Assembly (NCBI RefSeq): GCF_902167145.1
Contig: NC_050105.1
Coordinates: 117,259,898 to 117,323,897, forward strand
Direction of reading: 5' to 3'
Source of the DNA: Zea mays
Taxonomy: Eukaryota > Streptophyta > Magnoliopsida > Poales > Poaceae
DNA: 64,000 nucleotides
The notes under the pieces were generated by a model, which had not been told where the DNA came from, ran no database searches, and worked only from the letters and a program-made list of their open reading frames with translations. Of the stretch, positions 46,085-56,540 are shown piece after piece. Every line of letters begins with the position of its first letter. The stretch's first letter is position 1. Position numbers and translations under genes: made by a program.

Positions 46085-46520
46085 GTCCGAGCCCTGGGGT
46101 CGGGCGAAGCGGAGTTCGTCGTCTTCCGGGTCTTAGCCCGAGTCCGAGCCCTGGGGTCGGGCGAAGCGGAGTTCGCCGTCTTCCGGGCCTTAGCCCGAGT
46201 CCGAGCCCTGGGGTCGGGCGGAGCGGAGTTCTCCGTCTTCCGGGCCTTAGCCCGAGTCCGAGCCCTGGGGTCGGGCGGAGCGGAGTTCGCCGTCTTCCGG
46301 GTCTTAGCCCGAGTCCGAGCCCTGGGGTCGGGCGGAGCGGAGTTCGCCGTCTTTCGGGTCTTAGCCCGAGTCCGAGCCCTGGGGTCGGGCGGAGCGGAGT
46401 TTGCCGTCTTCCGGGTCTTAGCCCGAGTCCGAGCCCTGGGGTCGGGCGGAGCGGAGTTCGCCGTCTTCCGGGTCTTAGCCCGAGTCCGAGCCCTGGGTCG
46501 GGCGGAGCGGAGTTTCCTAT
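46085..46520. repeat. 57-bp tandem array in the Tat LTR (7 copies plus a partial)
   Basis: Units begin GTCCGAGCCCTGGGG at 46085, 46142, 46199, 46256, 46313, 46370, 46427 and 46484, with the last truncated. Copies are nearly identical and rich in CpG. A related but diverged unit precedes the array near 46035. Confidence 0.9.
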
Positions 46521-46959
46521 GGCGCCTTTGGCAGGGCCTGACTGCCTGTCAGTCTCACTCTGTCAAGTGGCACTGCAGTCGGAGTGGCGCAGGCGGCGCT
46601 GTCCTTCTGTCAGACCGGTCAGTGGTGCGGCGAAGTGACGGCGGTCACTTCGGCTCTGCCGGGGGGCGCGCGTCAGGATAAAGGTGTCAGGCCACCTTTG
46701 CGTTAAATGCTCCTGCGACTCGGTCGGTCGGTGTGGCGATTTAGTCAGGGTTGCTTCTTAGCGAAGGCAAGGCCTCGGGCGAGCCGGAGATGTGCCCGTC
46801 GTTAAAGGGGGGCCTCGGGCGAGACGGAAATCCCTCGGGGTCGGCTGCCCTTGTCTGAGGCTAGGCTCGGACGTGGCGTGATCAAGTCGCTCGTATGGAC
46901 TGATCCCTGACTTAATCGCACCCATCAGGCCTCTGCAGCTTTATGCTGATGGGGGTTAC

Positions 46960-48279
46960 TGATAGTCGCCTAGAGGGGGGTGAATAGGGCGAAACTGAAA
47001 TTTACAAATATAAACACAACTACAAGCCGGGGTTAGCGTTAGAAATATAAACGAGTCCGAGAGAGAGGGCACAAAACAAATCCCAAGCGAATAAGCAAGT
47101 GAGACACGGAGATTTGTTTTACCGAGGTTCGGTTCTTGCAAACCTACTCCCCGTTGAGGAGGCCACAAAGGCCGGGTCTCTTTCAACCCTTCCCTCTCTC
47201 AAACGGTCCCTCGGACCGAGTGAGCTTCTCTTCTCAAATCAAAGCCGGGAACAAAACTTCCCCGCAAGGGCCACCACACAATTGGTGCCTCTTGCCTTGA
47301 TTACAATGGAGTTGTGATCTCAAGAACAAGTGAGAAAGAAAAGAAGCAATCCAAGCGCAAGAGCTCAAATGAACACGGCAAATCACTCTCACTAGTCACT
47401 AGGGCTTTGTGTAGAATTGGAGAGGATTTGATCTCTTTAGTGTGTCTAGAATTGAATGCTAGAGCTCTTGTAGTAGTTGAGAAGTGGAAAACTTGGATGC
47501 AATGAATGGTGGGGTGGTTGGGGTATTTATAGCCCCAACCACCAACTTGACCGTTGGCTGGAGGCTCCTGCTCGATGGCGCACCGGACAGTCCGGTGCAC
47601 ACCGGACAGTCCGGTGCCCCTGCCACGTCATCACTGCCGTTGGATTCCAGCCGTTGGAGCTTCTGACTTGTGGGCCCGCCTGGGTGTCCGGTGCACACCG
47701 GACATGTACTGTTTGATGTCCGGTGCACCGGTATGGGCGATTCTGACTTCTGCGCGCGCTGCGCGCGCATTTAATGCACCGCAGGGAGCCGTTGGCACCG
47801 CAGGGAGCCGTTGCTCCGCTGGCACACCGGACAGTCCGGTGCACACCGGACAGTCCAGTGAATTATAGCGGAGCGGCTGCCGCGCGAACCCGAGGCTGGC
47901 GAGTTCAGGAGGCCGAGTTTCCTTGGAGCACCGGACATGTCCGGTGCACACCGGACAGTCCGGTGAATTATAGCGCGCCGGCTTCCGAGAATTCCCGAGA
48001 GTGAAGAGTTGGAGTCTGAGTCCCCTGGTGCACCGGACAGGTACTGTTTACTGTCCGGTGGCACACCGGACAGTCCGGTGCGCCAGACCAGGGGTGCCCT
48101 CGGTTGCCCCTTTGCTCCTTTATTGAATCCAAAACTTGGTCTTTTTATTGGCTGAGTGTGAACCTTTTTCACCTGTATAATCTATACACTTGGGCAAACT
48201 AGTTAGTCCAAAGATTTGTGTTGGGCAATTCAACCACCAAAATTATTTAGGAACTAGGTGAAAGCCTAATTCCCTTTCA
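46960..48279 (-). repeat. Sirevirus 3' LTR (left copy)
   Basis: 1320 bp, matched to 55153-56472. ORFs within it on both strands are shared by both copies because of the duplication and are not genes. Confidence 0.93.
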
Positions 48280-48980
48280 ATCTCCCCCTTTTTGGTGATT
48301 GATGCCAACACAAACCAAAGCAAATAGAGAAGTGCATAATTGAACTAGTTTGCATAATGTAAGTGAAAAGGTTACTTGGAATTAAGCCAATATAACTACT
48401 TACAAGATATGCAAGGAATGTTTCTTTCTTATATAACATTTTGGACCACGTTTGCACCACATGTTTTGTTTTTGCAAATTCTTTTTGTAAATCCATTTCA
48501 AAGATCTTTTGCAAATAGTCAAAGGTAAATGAATAAGAGTTTGCAAAGCATTTTCAAGATTTGAAATTGTCTCCCCCTGTTTCAAATGCTTTTCCTTTGA
48601 CTAAACAAAACTCCCCCTAAAAGAGATCCACCTCTTAGTGTTCAAGAGGGTTTTGATATACCATTTTTTAAATACTCCTTTCTCCCCCTTTTGAACACAA
48701 TAGGATACGAAATGATAAATACTTTTGGAAAGCACTAAGTTTTTGAATTTGGTGGTGGTGGTGCGGTCCTTTTGCTTTGGGCTCATTTCTCCCCCTTTTT
48801 GGCATGAATCGCCAAAAACGGAATCATTAGAGCCCTCGAAGTAAGTTCCTCCTCTTTGGTCATAAATGAATGAGTTAAGATTATACCAAAGACGAAATCC
48901 GGTCCTTTTGCGTTTGAGCTTTTACTCTCTCCCCCAAGGATGAAGTCCTTTTCCTTGATGCTCATTTCTCCCCCAAAGAA
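48280..48980 (-). promoter_or_regulatory. Sirevirus polypurine tracts (one true, several copies)
   Basis: The minus strand reads AAAAAGGGGGAGAT right before the 3' LTR (48280-48293). Similar GGGGGAG tracts recur near 48571, 48611, 48682, 48789, 48930 and 48968. Multiple polypurine tracts before the 3' LTR are known for Sireviruses. Between them the sequence has no convincing ORF. Confidence 0.75.
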
Positions 48981-49164
48981 GAGAGAGTTGCTCGGAGTGA
49001 TGGCGAAGTATGAGTTACGGAGTGGAAGCCTTTTTCTTCGCCGAAGACTCCAATTCCCTTTCAATATACCTATGACTTGGTTTGAAATAGACTTGAAAAC
49101 ACATTAGTCATAGCATATAAAAGAGATATGATCAAAGGTATTCAAATGAGCTATGTGTGCAAGC

Positions 49165-52100
49165 TTAGCAAAAGAAATTTCTAGAATCAAGAATATTGAG
49201 CTCATGCCTAAGTCTGGTAAAAGATTGTTCATCAAGTGGCTTGGTAAAGATATCGGCTAATTGATCTTTAGTATTAATGTAAGAAATCTCGATATCCCCC
49301 TTTTGTTGGTGATCCCTAAGAAAATGATACCGAATGGCTATGTGCTTAGTGCGGCTATGCTCGACGGGATTGTCGGCCATTTTAATTGCACTCTCATTAT
49401 CACATAGCAAAGGGACTTTGGTTAATTTGTAACCGTAGTCCCGCAGGGTTTGCCTCATCCAAAGCAATTGCGCGCAACAATGTCCTGCGGCAATGTACTC
49501 GGCTTCGGCGGTGGAAAGAGCGACCGAATTTTGCTTCTTTGAAGCCCAAGACACCAAGGATCTTCCCAAGAACTGGCAAGTCCCCGATGTGCTCTTCCTA
49601 TTGATTTTGCACCCCGCCCAATCGGCATCCGAATAACCAAGTAAATCAAATGTGGATCCCCGAGGGTACCAAAGCCCAAACTTAGGGGTATAAGCCAAAT
49701 ATCTCAAGATTCGTTTTACGGCCGTAAGGTGGGATTCCTTAGGGTCGGATTGGAATCTTGCACACATGCAAACGAAAAGCATAATGTCCGGTCGAGATGC
49801 ACATAAATAAAGCAATGAACCAATCATCGACCGGTATACCTTTTGATCCACGGACTTACCTCCCGTGTCGAGGTCGAGATGCCCATTAGTTCCCATGGGT
49901 GTCTTGATGGGTTTGGCATCCTTCATCCCAAACTTAGCAAGAATGTCTTGAGTGTACTTCGTTTGGCTAATGAAGGTGCCCTCTTGGAGTTGCTTGACTT
50001 GGAATCCTAGAAAATACTTCAACTCCCCCATCATCGACATCTCGAATTTCTGTGTCATGATCCTACTAAACTCTTCACATGTAGACTCGTTAGTAGACCC
50101 AAATATAATATCATCAACATAAATTTGGCATACAAACAAGTCATTTTCAAGAGTTTTAGTAAAGAGTGTAGGATCGGCCTTGCCGACTTTGAAGCCATTA
50201 TCAATAAGGAAATCTCTAAGGCATTCATACCATGCTCTTGGGGCTTGCTTGAGCCCATAAAGCGCCTTAGAGAGCCTATAAACATGGTTAGGGTACTCAC
50301 TGTCTTCAAAGCCGGGAGGTTGCTCAACATAGACCTCTTCCTTGATTGGTCCGTTGAGGAAGGCACTTTTCACGTCCATTTGATAAAGCTTAAAGCCATG
50401 GTAAGTAGCATAGGCCAATAATATGCGAATTGACTCAAGCCTAGCTACGGGTGCATAGGTTTCACCGAAATCCAAACCTTCGACTTGTGAATACCCTTTG
50501 GCCACGAGTCGAGCTTTGTTCCTTGTCACCACACCATGCTCATCTTGCTTGTTGCGGAAGACCCATTTGGTTCCTACAACATTTTGGTTAGGACGTGGAA
50601 CTAAATGCCATACCTCATTCCTTGTGAAATTGTTGAGCTCCTCTTGCATTGCCACCACCCAATCCGAATCTTGGAGAGCTTCCTCTACCCTGTGTGGCTC
50701 AATAGAGGAAACAAAAGAGTAATGTTCACAAAAATGAGCAACCCGAGATCGAGTAGTTACCCCCTTATGAATGTCGCCGAGGATGGTGTCGACGGGGTGA
50801 TCTCGTTGGATTGCTTGGTGGACTCTTGGGTGTGGCGGTCTTGGTTCTTCCTCATCCTCCTTTTCTTGATCATTTGTATCTCCCCCTTGATCATCTTGAG
50901 GTGGCTCGTCTTCTTGATTTTGCTCTTCATCATTTTGAGCCTCATCCTCATTTTGAGTTGGTGGAGATGCTTGCATGGAGGAGGATGGTTGATCTTGTGC
51001 ATTTGGAGGCTCTTCGGATTCCCTAGGACACACATCCCCAATGGACATGTTCCTAAGCGCTATGCATGGAGCCTCTTCATTACCTATCTCATCAAGATCA
51101 ACTTGCTCTACTTGAGAGCCGTTAGTTTCATCAAACACAACGTCACATGAGACTTCAACTAGTCCAGTGGACTTGTTAAAGACCCTATATGCCCTTGTGT
51201 TTGAGTCATAACCAAGTAAAAAGCCTTCTACAGTTTTAGGAGCAAATTTAGATTTTCTTCCTCTTTTAACAAGAATAAAGCATTTGCTACCAAAAACTCT
51301 AAAATATGAAATGTTGGGCTTTTTACCGGTTAGGAGTTCATATGATGTCTTCTTGAGGATTCGGTGAAGATATAACCGGTTGATGGCGTAGCAGGCGGTG
51401 TTGACCGCTTCGGCCCAAAACCGGTCCGGTGTCTTGTACTCATCAAGCATGGTTCTTGCCATGTCCAATAGAGTTCGATTCTTCCTCTCCACTACACCAT
51501 TTTGTTGAGGTGTGTAGGGAGAAGAGAACTCATGCTTGATGCCCTCCTCCTCAAGGAAGCCTTCAATTTGAGAGTTCTTGAACTCCGTCCCATTGTCGCT
51601 TCTTATTTTCTTGATCCTTAAGCCGAACTCATTTTGAGCCTGTCTCAAGAATCCTTTTAAAGTCTCTTGGGTTTGAGATTTTTCCTGTAAAAAGAATACC
51701 CAAGTGAAGCGAGAATAATCATCCACTATTACAAGACAATACTTACTCCCGCCGATGCTTATGTAAGCAATCGGGCCGAATAGATCCATGTGGAGCAGCT
51801 CAAGCGGCCTGTCGGTCGTCATGATGTTCTTGTGTGGATGATGGACTCCAACTTGCTTTCCCGCCTGGCATGCGCTACAAATCCTGTCTTTCTCAAAATG
51901 AACATTTGTTAATCCTAAAATGTGCTCTCCCTTTAGAAGCTTATGAAGATTCTTCATTCCAACATGGGCTAGTCGGCGATGCCAGAGCCAACCCATGTTA
52001 GTCTTAGCAATTAAGCAAGTGTCGAGTTCAGCTCTATCAAAATCTACCAAGTATAGCTGACCCTCTAATACTCCCTTAAATGCTATTGAATCATCACTTC

Positions 52101-52401
52101 TTCTAAAGACAGTGACACCTACATCAGTGAATAGACAGTTGTAGCCCATTTGACATAATTGAGAAACAGAAAGCAAGTTGTAATCTAATGAATCAACAAG
52201 AAAAACATTGGAAATAGAATGGTCAGGAGATATAGCAATTTTACCCAATCCTTTGACCAAACCTTGATTTCCATCCCCGAATGTGATAGCTCGTTGGGGA
52301 TCTTTGTTTTTCTCATATGAGGAGAACATCCTTTTCTCCCCGGTCATGTGGTTTGTGCACCCGCTGTCGAGTATCCAACTTGAGCCCCCGGATGCATAAA
52401 C
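49165..52401 (-). CDS. Sirevirus pol
   Basis: The frame is open from just after a TAG at 52402-52404 to the stop at 49165. The first ATG is at 52347, but the protease active site [11 protein letters not shown] lies before it, so translation must enter upstream. Counting from that ATG, the integrase zinc finger lies near residues 120-170. The catalytic residues are near 186 (HMDLFGP), 249 (RSDNGTEF) and 285 (VVERKNR). Reverse transcriptase has YVDD near 742, and RNase H lies near 920-1020 ([15 protein letters not shown]). All key residues are present and no internal stop occurs over 1060 codons. Between integrase and RT there is an acidic, glutamine-rich linker. No envelope-like ORF follows. 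Confidence 0.9.
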   Translation of the reverse strand, partial: VYASGGSSWILDSGCTNHMTGEKRMFSSYEKNKDPQRAITFGDGNQGLVKGLGKIAISPDHSISNVFLVDSLDYNLLSVSQLCQMGYNCLFTDVGVTVFRRSDDSIAFKGVLEGQLYLVDFDRAELDTCLIAKTNMGWLWHRRLAHVGMKNLHKLLKGEHILGLTNVHFEKDRICSACQAGKQVGVHHPHKNIMTTDRPLELLHMDLFGPIAYISIGGSKYCLVIVDDYSRFTWVFFLQEKSQTQETLKGFLRQAQNEFGLRIKKIRSDNGTEFKNSQIEGFLEEEGIKHEFSSPYTPQQNGVVERKNRTLLDMARTMLDEYKTPDRFWAEAVNTACYAINRLYLHRILKKTSYELLTGKKPNISYFRVFGSKCFILVKRGRKSKFAPKTVEGFLLGYDSNTRAYRVFNKSTGLVEVSCDVVFDETNGSQVEQVDLDEIGNEEAPCIALRNMSIGDVCPRESEEPPNAQDQPSSSMQASPPTQNEDEAQNDEEQNQEDEPPQDDQGGDTNDQEKEDEEEPRPPHPRVHQAIQRDHPVDTILGDIHKGVTTRSRVAHFCEHYSFVSSIEPHRVEEALQDSDWVVAMQEELNNFTRNEVWHLVPRPNQNVVGTKWVFRNKQDEHGVVTRNKARLVAKGYSQVEGLDFGETYAPVARLESIRILLAYATYHGFKLYQMDVKSAFLNGPIKEEVYVEQPPGFEDSEYPNHVYRLSKALYGLKQAPRAWYECLRDFLIDNGFKVGKADPTLFTKTLENDLFVCQIYVDDIIFGSTNESTCEEFSRIMTQKFEMSMMGELKYFLGFQVKQLQEGTFISQTKYTQDILAKFGMKDAKPIKTPMGTNGHLDLDTGGKSVDQKVYRSMIGSLLYLCASRPDIMLFVCMCARFQSDPKESHLTAVKRILRYLAYTPKFGLWYPRGSTFDLLGYSDADWAGCKINRKSTSGTCQFLGRSLVSWASKKQNSVALSTAEAEYIAAGHCCAQLLWMRQTLRDYGYKLTKVPLLCDNESAIKMADNPVEHSRTKHIAIRYHFLRDHQQKGDIEISYINTKDQLADIFTKPLDEQSFTRLRHELNILDSRNFFC

Positions 52402-52484
52402 CTACAAAACAAATTTAGTTCTTGACTTTAGGTACCCAAACGGTTTTGGGTCCTTTGGCATTAGAAACAAGAACTTTGGGTACC
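52402..52484 (-). promoter_or_regulatory. Sirevirus gag/pol junction: stem-loop and possible mini-intron
   Basis: GGTACCCAAA (52431-52440) and TTTGGGTACC (52475-52484) are perfect inverted repeats, giving a 10-bp stem with a 34-nt loop that spans the end of gag. On the minus strand, GT at 52434-52435 or 52482-52483 and AG at 52402-52403 would delimit 34 or 82 nt. Either removal fuses gag to pol in frame, as TGG then GTT-TAT-GCA. A conserved stem-loop at the end of gag in such copia elements has been reported; the splicing idea is inference. Confidence 0.5.
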
Positions 52485-55104
52485 CAAACACAAGTCTTGG
52501 AACCCTTGTGTTTGCCCCCAACAAATTTGGCAACTACCTTGCCGGATTTGCTAGTAAGCACATAAGATGCATCAAAAGTTTTAAATGAAATGGCATGATC
52601 ATTTGATGCATTAGGAATTTTCTTCTTAGGCAACTTAGCATGGGTTGGTTGCCTAGAGCTAGATGTCTCACCCTTATACATATAAGCATGATTAGGGCCA
52701 GAGTGAGACTTCCTAGAATGAATCTTTCTAATTTTGCTCTCAGGATAGCCGACAGGGTACAAAATGTAACCCTCGTTATCCTGAGGCATGGGAGCCTTGC
52801 CCTTAACAAAGTTAGATAAGTTCTTTGGAGGAGCATTAAGTTTGACATTGTCTCCCCTTTGGAAGCCAATGCCATCCTTAATGCCAGGGCGTCTCCCATT
52901 ATAAAGCATGCTACGAGCAAATTTAAATTTCTCATTTTCTAGGTTGTGCTCGGCAATTTTAGCATCTAATTTTGCTATATGATCATTTTGTTGTTTAATT
53001 AAAGCCATATGATCAAGAATAGCATTAACATCAATATCTCTACATCTAGTGCAAATAGAAACATGCTCAAGATTAGATGTAGAGGGTTTGCAAGATTTAA
53101 GTTCTACAACCTTAGCATGCAACATTTCATTCTTAGTTCTAAGGTCGGAAATAGTAGCATTGCAAACATCAAAATCTTTAGCCTTAGCAATTAAATTTTC
53201 ATTCTCTAATCTAAGGCTAGCAAGAGATGCATTCAATTCATCAATCTTAGCAAGCAAGTCAATGTTATCATCTCTAAGATTGGGAATTGAAATATTACAA
53301 ACATGTGAATCAACCTTAGCATTTAAAATAGCATTTTCATTTCTAAGGTTGTCAATCATCTCACGGCAAGTGCTTAGCTCACTAGACAATTTTTCACATT
53401 TTTCTACTTCTAGAGCATAAGCCTTTTTAACCTTAACATGTTTCTTGTTTTCTTTAATTAGACAATCCTCTTGGGAGTCCAAAAGGTCATCCTTTTCATG
53501 AATAGCACTAACTAATTCATTTAACTTTTCTTTTTGAGCTATGTTAAGGTTGGCAAAAAGGGAACGTAAATTATCCTCCTCATCACTAGCATTATCATCA
53601 CTAGAAGATTCATATTTAGTGGAGGAGTTAGATTTAACCTTTTTCCGTTTGCCGTCCTTTGCCATGAGGCACTTGTGGCCGACGTTTGGGAAGAGGAGTC
53701 CCTTGGTGACGGCGATGTTGGCGGCATCCTCGTCGTCGGAGGAGTCGCTAGAGCTTTCGTCGGAATCCCATTCCCGACAAACATGGGCATCGCCGCCCTT
53801 CTTCTTGTAGTACCTTTTCTTCTCCTTTCTTCTCCCCTTCTTGTCGTCGCCTCGGTCACTGTCACTAGACATAGGACATTTAGCAATAAAATGACCGGGC
53901 TTACCACATTTGTAGCAAACCTTCTTGGAGCGGGACTTGTAGTCTTTCCCCCTCCTTTGTTTGAGGATTTGGCGGAAGCTCTTGATGACGAGCGCCATCT
54001 CCTCATTGTCAAGCTTGGAGGCGTCTATTGGTTGTCGGCTTGGTGTAGATTCCTCCTTCTTTTCTTCCGTCGCCTTGAATGCAACGGGTTGAGCTTCGGA
54101 TGGCTCGCCAAGCTCGTTGATTTTCCTCGAGCCTTCTATCATGCACTCAAAACTTACAAAATGCCCGATAACTTCCTCGGGGGTCATTTTAGTATATCTA
54201 GGATTACCACGAATCAATTGAACTTGAGTGGGATTTAGAAAAATGAGAGATCTTAAAATAACATTTACCACTTCGTGGTCGTCCCACTTCTTGCTCCCGA
54301 GGTTGCGCACTTGGTTTACCAAACTCTTGAGCCGGTTGTACATGTGTTGTGGCTCCTCCCCTTTGTTAAGCCGGAACCGACCGAGCTCCCCCTCGATCGT
54401 TTCCCGCTTGGTGATCTTGGTGAGCTCATCTCCCTCGTGCGCGGTTTTGAGTACATCCCAAACCTCCTTGGCGTTCTTCAACCCTTGTACTTTGTTATAT
54501 TCCTCTTTACTTAGTGAGGCGAGGAGGATTGTTGTGGCTTGTGAGTTGAAGTGCTCGATTTGGGCTACCTCATCCTCATCATAGTTCTCATCCCCTATTG
54601 ATGGTACCTGCGCACCAAACTCAACAACATCCCATATGCTTTTGTGGAGCGAGATTAGATGAAATCGCATTAAATCGCTCCACCTAGCGTAATCTTCACC
54701 ATCAAAAGTTGGTGGTTTGCCTAGTGGGACGGAAAGTAAAGGTGTATGTTTGGAAATGCGAGGGTAGCGTAGGGGGATCTTACTATACTTCTGCGCTCTT
54801 GGCGCTTAGAAGTGACGGAGGGCGCATCGGAGTCGGAGGTCGATGATGATGAAGTGTCGGTCTCGTAGTAGACCACCTTCCTCATCCTCTTGTGCTTGTC
54901 GCCTTTCCGATGCGGCTTGTGGGAAGAAGATTTTTCCTTCTTCTCTTTGTGATGAGAAGAAGATTTCTTCTCCTTCCCTTTGTTGGAGGAGCTCTTCTTC
55001 TTCTCCCTCCTTTTGGTGCGGGACTCTTCCGATGAAGTGCTCCCTTGGCTTGTAGTGGGCTTTTCGCCGGTCTCCATCTCCTTCTTGGCGTGATCTCCCG
55101 ACAT
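52415..55104 (-). pseudogene. Sirevirus gag, one frameshift
   Basis: The ATG at 55104 (MSGDHAKKE) starts a lysine/serine-rich N terminus. Near 54792-54797 one base is missing and the frame changes. The remainder is open to the TAA at 52415 and includes the gag domain (IEGELGRFRLNKGEEP) and a zinc knuckle CYKCGKPGHFIAKC near 53900. A lysine/serine-rich part and a long heptad-rich coiled-coil region (about 53050-53550) follow. The end carries repeated VWVPK phrases next to the stem-loop. Large gag proteins of this kind are characteristic of Sireviruses. The single frameshift is the only lesion seen. Confidence 0.85.
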
Positions 55105-55138
55105 CACTTTGAGCGGTTAGGCTCTAATGAAGCACCGG

Positions 55139-55150
55139 GCTCTGATACCA
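55139..55150 (-). promoter_or_regulatory. Sirevirus primer binding site (tRNA-iMet)
   Basis: The minus strand reads TGGTATCAGAGC followed by CCGG, starting two bases from the 5' LTR. It is a perfect match to the usual initiator methionine tRNA site. Confidence 0.92.
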
Positions 55151-55152
55151 AT

Positions 55153-56472
55153 TGATAGTCGCCTAGAGGGGGGTGAATAGGGCGAAACTGAAATTTACAA
55201 ATATAAACACAACTACAAGCCGGGGTTAGCGTTAGAAATATAAACGAGTCCGAGAGAGAGGGCACAAAACAAATCCCAAGCGAATAAGCAAGTGAGACAC
55301 GGAGATTTGTTTTACCGAGGTTCGGTTCTTGCAAACCTACTCCCCGTTGAGGAGGCCACAAAGGCCGGGTCTCTTTCAACCCTTCCCTCTCTCAAACGGT
55401 CCCTCGGACCGAGTGAGCTTCTCTTCTCAAATCAAAGCCGGGAACAAAACTTCCCCGCAAGGGCCACCACACAATTGGTGCCTCTGGCCTTGATTACAAT
55501 GGAGTTGTGATCTCAAGAACAAGTGAGAAAGAAAAGAAGCAATCCAAGCGCAAGAGCTCAAATGAACACGGCAAATCACTCTCACTAGTCACTAGGGCTT
55601 TGTGTGGAATTGGAGAGGATTTGATCTCTTTAGTGTGTCTAGAATTGAATGCTAGAGCTCTTGTAGTAGTTGAGAAGTGGAAAACTTGGATGCAATGAAT
55701 GGTGGGGTGGTTGGGGTATTTATAGCCCCAACCACCAACTTGACCGTTGGCTGGAGGCTCCTGCTCGATGGCGCACCGGACAGTCCGGTGCACACCGGAC
55801 AGTCCGGTGCCCCTGCCACGTCATCACTGCCGTTGGATTCCAGCCGTTGGAGCTTCTGACTTGTGGGCCCGCCTGGGTGTCCGGTGCACACCGGACATGT
55901 ACTGTTTGATGTCCGGTGCACCGGTATGGGCGATTCTGACTTCTGCGCGCGCTGCGCGCGCATTTAATGCACCGCAGGGAGCCGTTGGCGCCGCAGGGAG
56001 CCGTTGCTCCGCTGGCACACCGGACAGTCCGGTGCACACCGGACAGTCCGGTGAATTATAGCGGAGCGGCTGCCGCGCGAACCCGAGGCTGGCGAGTTCA
56101 GGAGGCCGAGTTTCCTTGGAGCACCGGACATGTCCGGTGCACACCGGACAGTCCGGTGAATTATAGCGCGCCGGCTTCCGAGAATTCCCGAGAGTGAAGA
56201 GTTGGAGTCTGAGTCCCCTGGTGCACCAGACAGGTACTGTTTACTGTCCGGTGGCACACCGGACAGTCCGGTGCGCCAGACCAGGGGTGCCCTCGGTTGC
56301 CCCTTTGCTCCTTTATTGAATCCAAAACTTGGTCTTTTTATTGGCTGAGTGTGAACCTTTTTCACCTGTATAATCTATACACTTGGGCAAACTAGTTAGT
56401 CCAAAGATTTGTGTTGGGCAATTCAACCACCAAAATTATTTAGGAACTAGGTGAAAGCCTAATTCCCTTTCA
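55153..56472 (-). repeat. Sirevirus 5' LTR (right copy)
   Basis: 1320 bp. The minus-strand TATAAATA box is at 55717-55724, with the matching site at 47524-47531 in the other LTR. Upstream of it, in U3 (about 55780-56280), the motif CACCGGACAGTCCGGTG and half-sites occur about ten times. Confidence 0.93.
55717..55724 (-). promoter_or_regulatory. TATA box in Sirevirus 5' LTR
   Basis: The minus strand reads GGCTATAAATACCCC, a strong TATA context, positioned downstream of the palindrome-rich U3. Confidence 0.7.
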
Positions 56473-56527
56473 GTTACCAGCTGAGAATTAGGCGTCTTGA
56501 GGGTACCCCTAATTATGGTCCCCGACA

Positions 56528-56540
56528 GTAGCCCCCGAGC
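56528..56540 (-). promoter_or_regulatory. Tat element polypurine tract
   Basis: The minus strand reads GCTCGGGGGCTAC directly before the 3' LTR. Similar CGGGGGCTAC-type tracts occur again near 56634, 56826 and 60264. Confidence 0.65.

Larger units (their letters stand above)
46960..56472 (-). mobile_element. Opie/Ji-like Sirevirus (Ty1/copia), complete
   Basis: The 9513-bp element has two 1320-bp LTRs starting TGATAGTCGCC and ending CCCTTTCA. It has perfect GTTAC duplications at 46955-46959 and 56473-56477. The direction is minus. It has a tRNA-iMet primer site, gag and pol in different frames, several polypurine tracts, and many GGAC/GTCC palindromes in U3, all Sirevirus traits. The LTRs differ at about five sites by eye, roughly 0.4%, so it is probably the most recent insertion in the window. 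Confidence 0.92.
45275..56527 (-). repeat. Tat element 3' LTR, split by the Sirevirus
   Basis: The LTR is made of 45275-46959 plus 56478-56527, about 1735 bp. Its ends are TGTCGACG and TCCCCGACA. The 5-bp GTTAC is duplicated at the split. It contains the 57-bp array at 46085-46520. The long ORF at 45668-46681 results from that array's length being a multiple of three. Confidence 0.8.

Noticed and set aside
45668..46681. 337-codon plus-strand ORF in the Tat LTR
   Set aside because: It is produced by the 57-bp tandem repeat, which keeps the frame open; it lies in an LTR and has no domain.
47459..48172. Overlapping ORFs of 76-133 codons on both strands, repeated at 55652-56365
   Set aside because: They are identical in the two Sirevirus LTRs and arise from the GGACAGTCCGG palindromes; no family resemblance.
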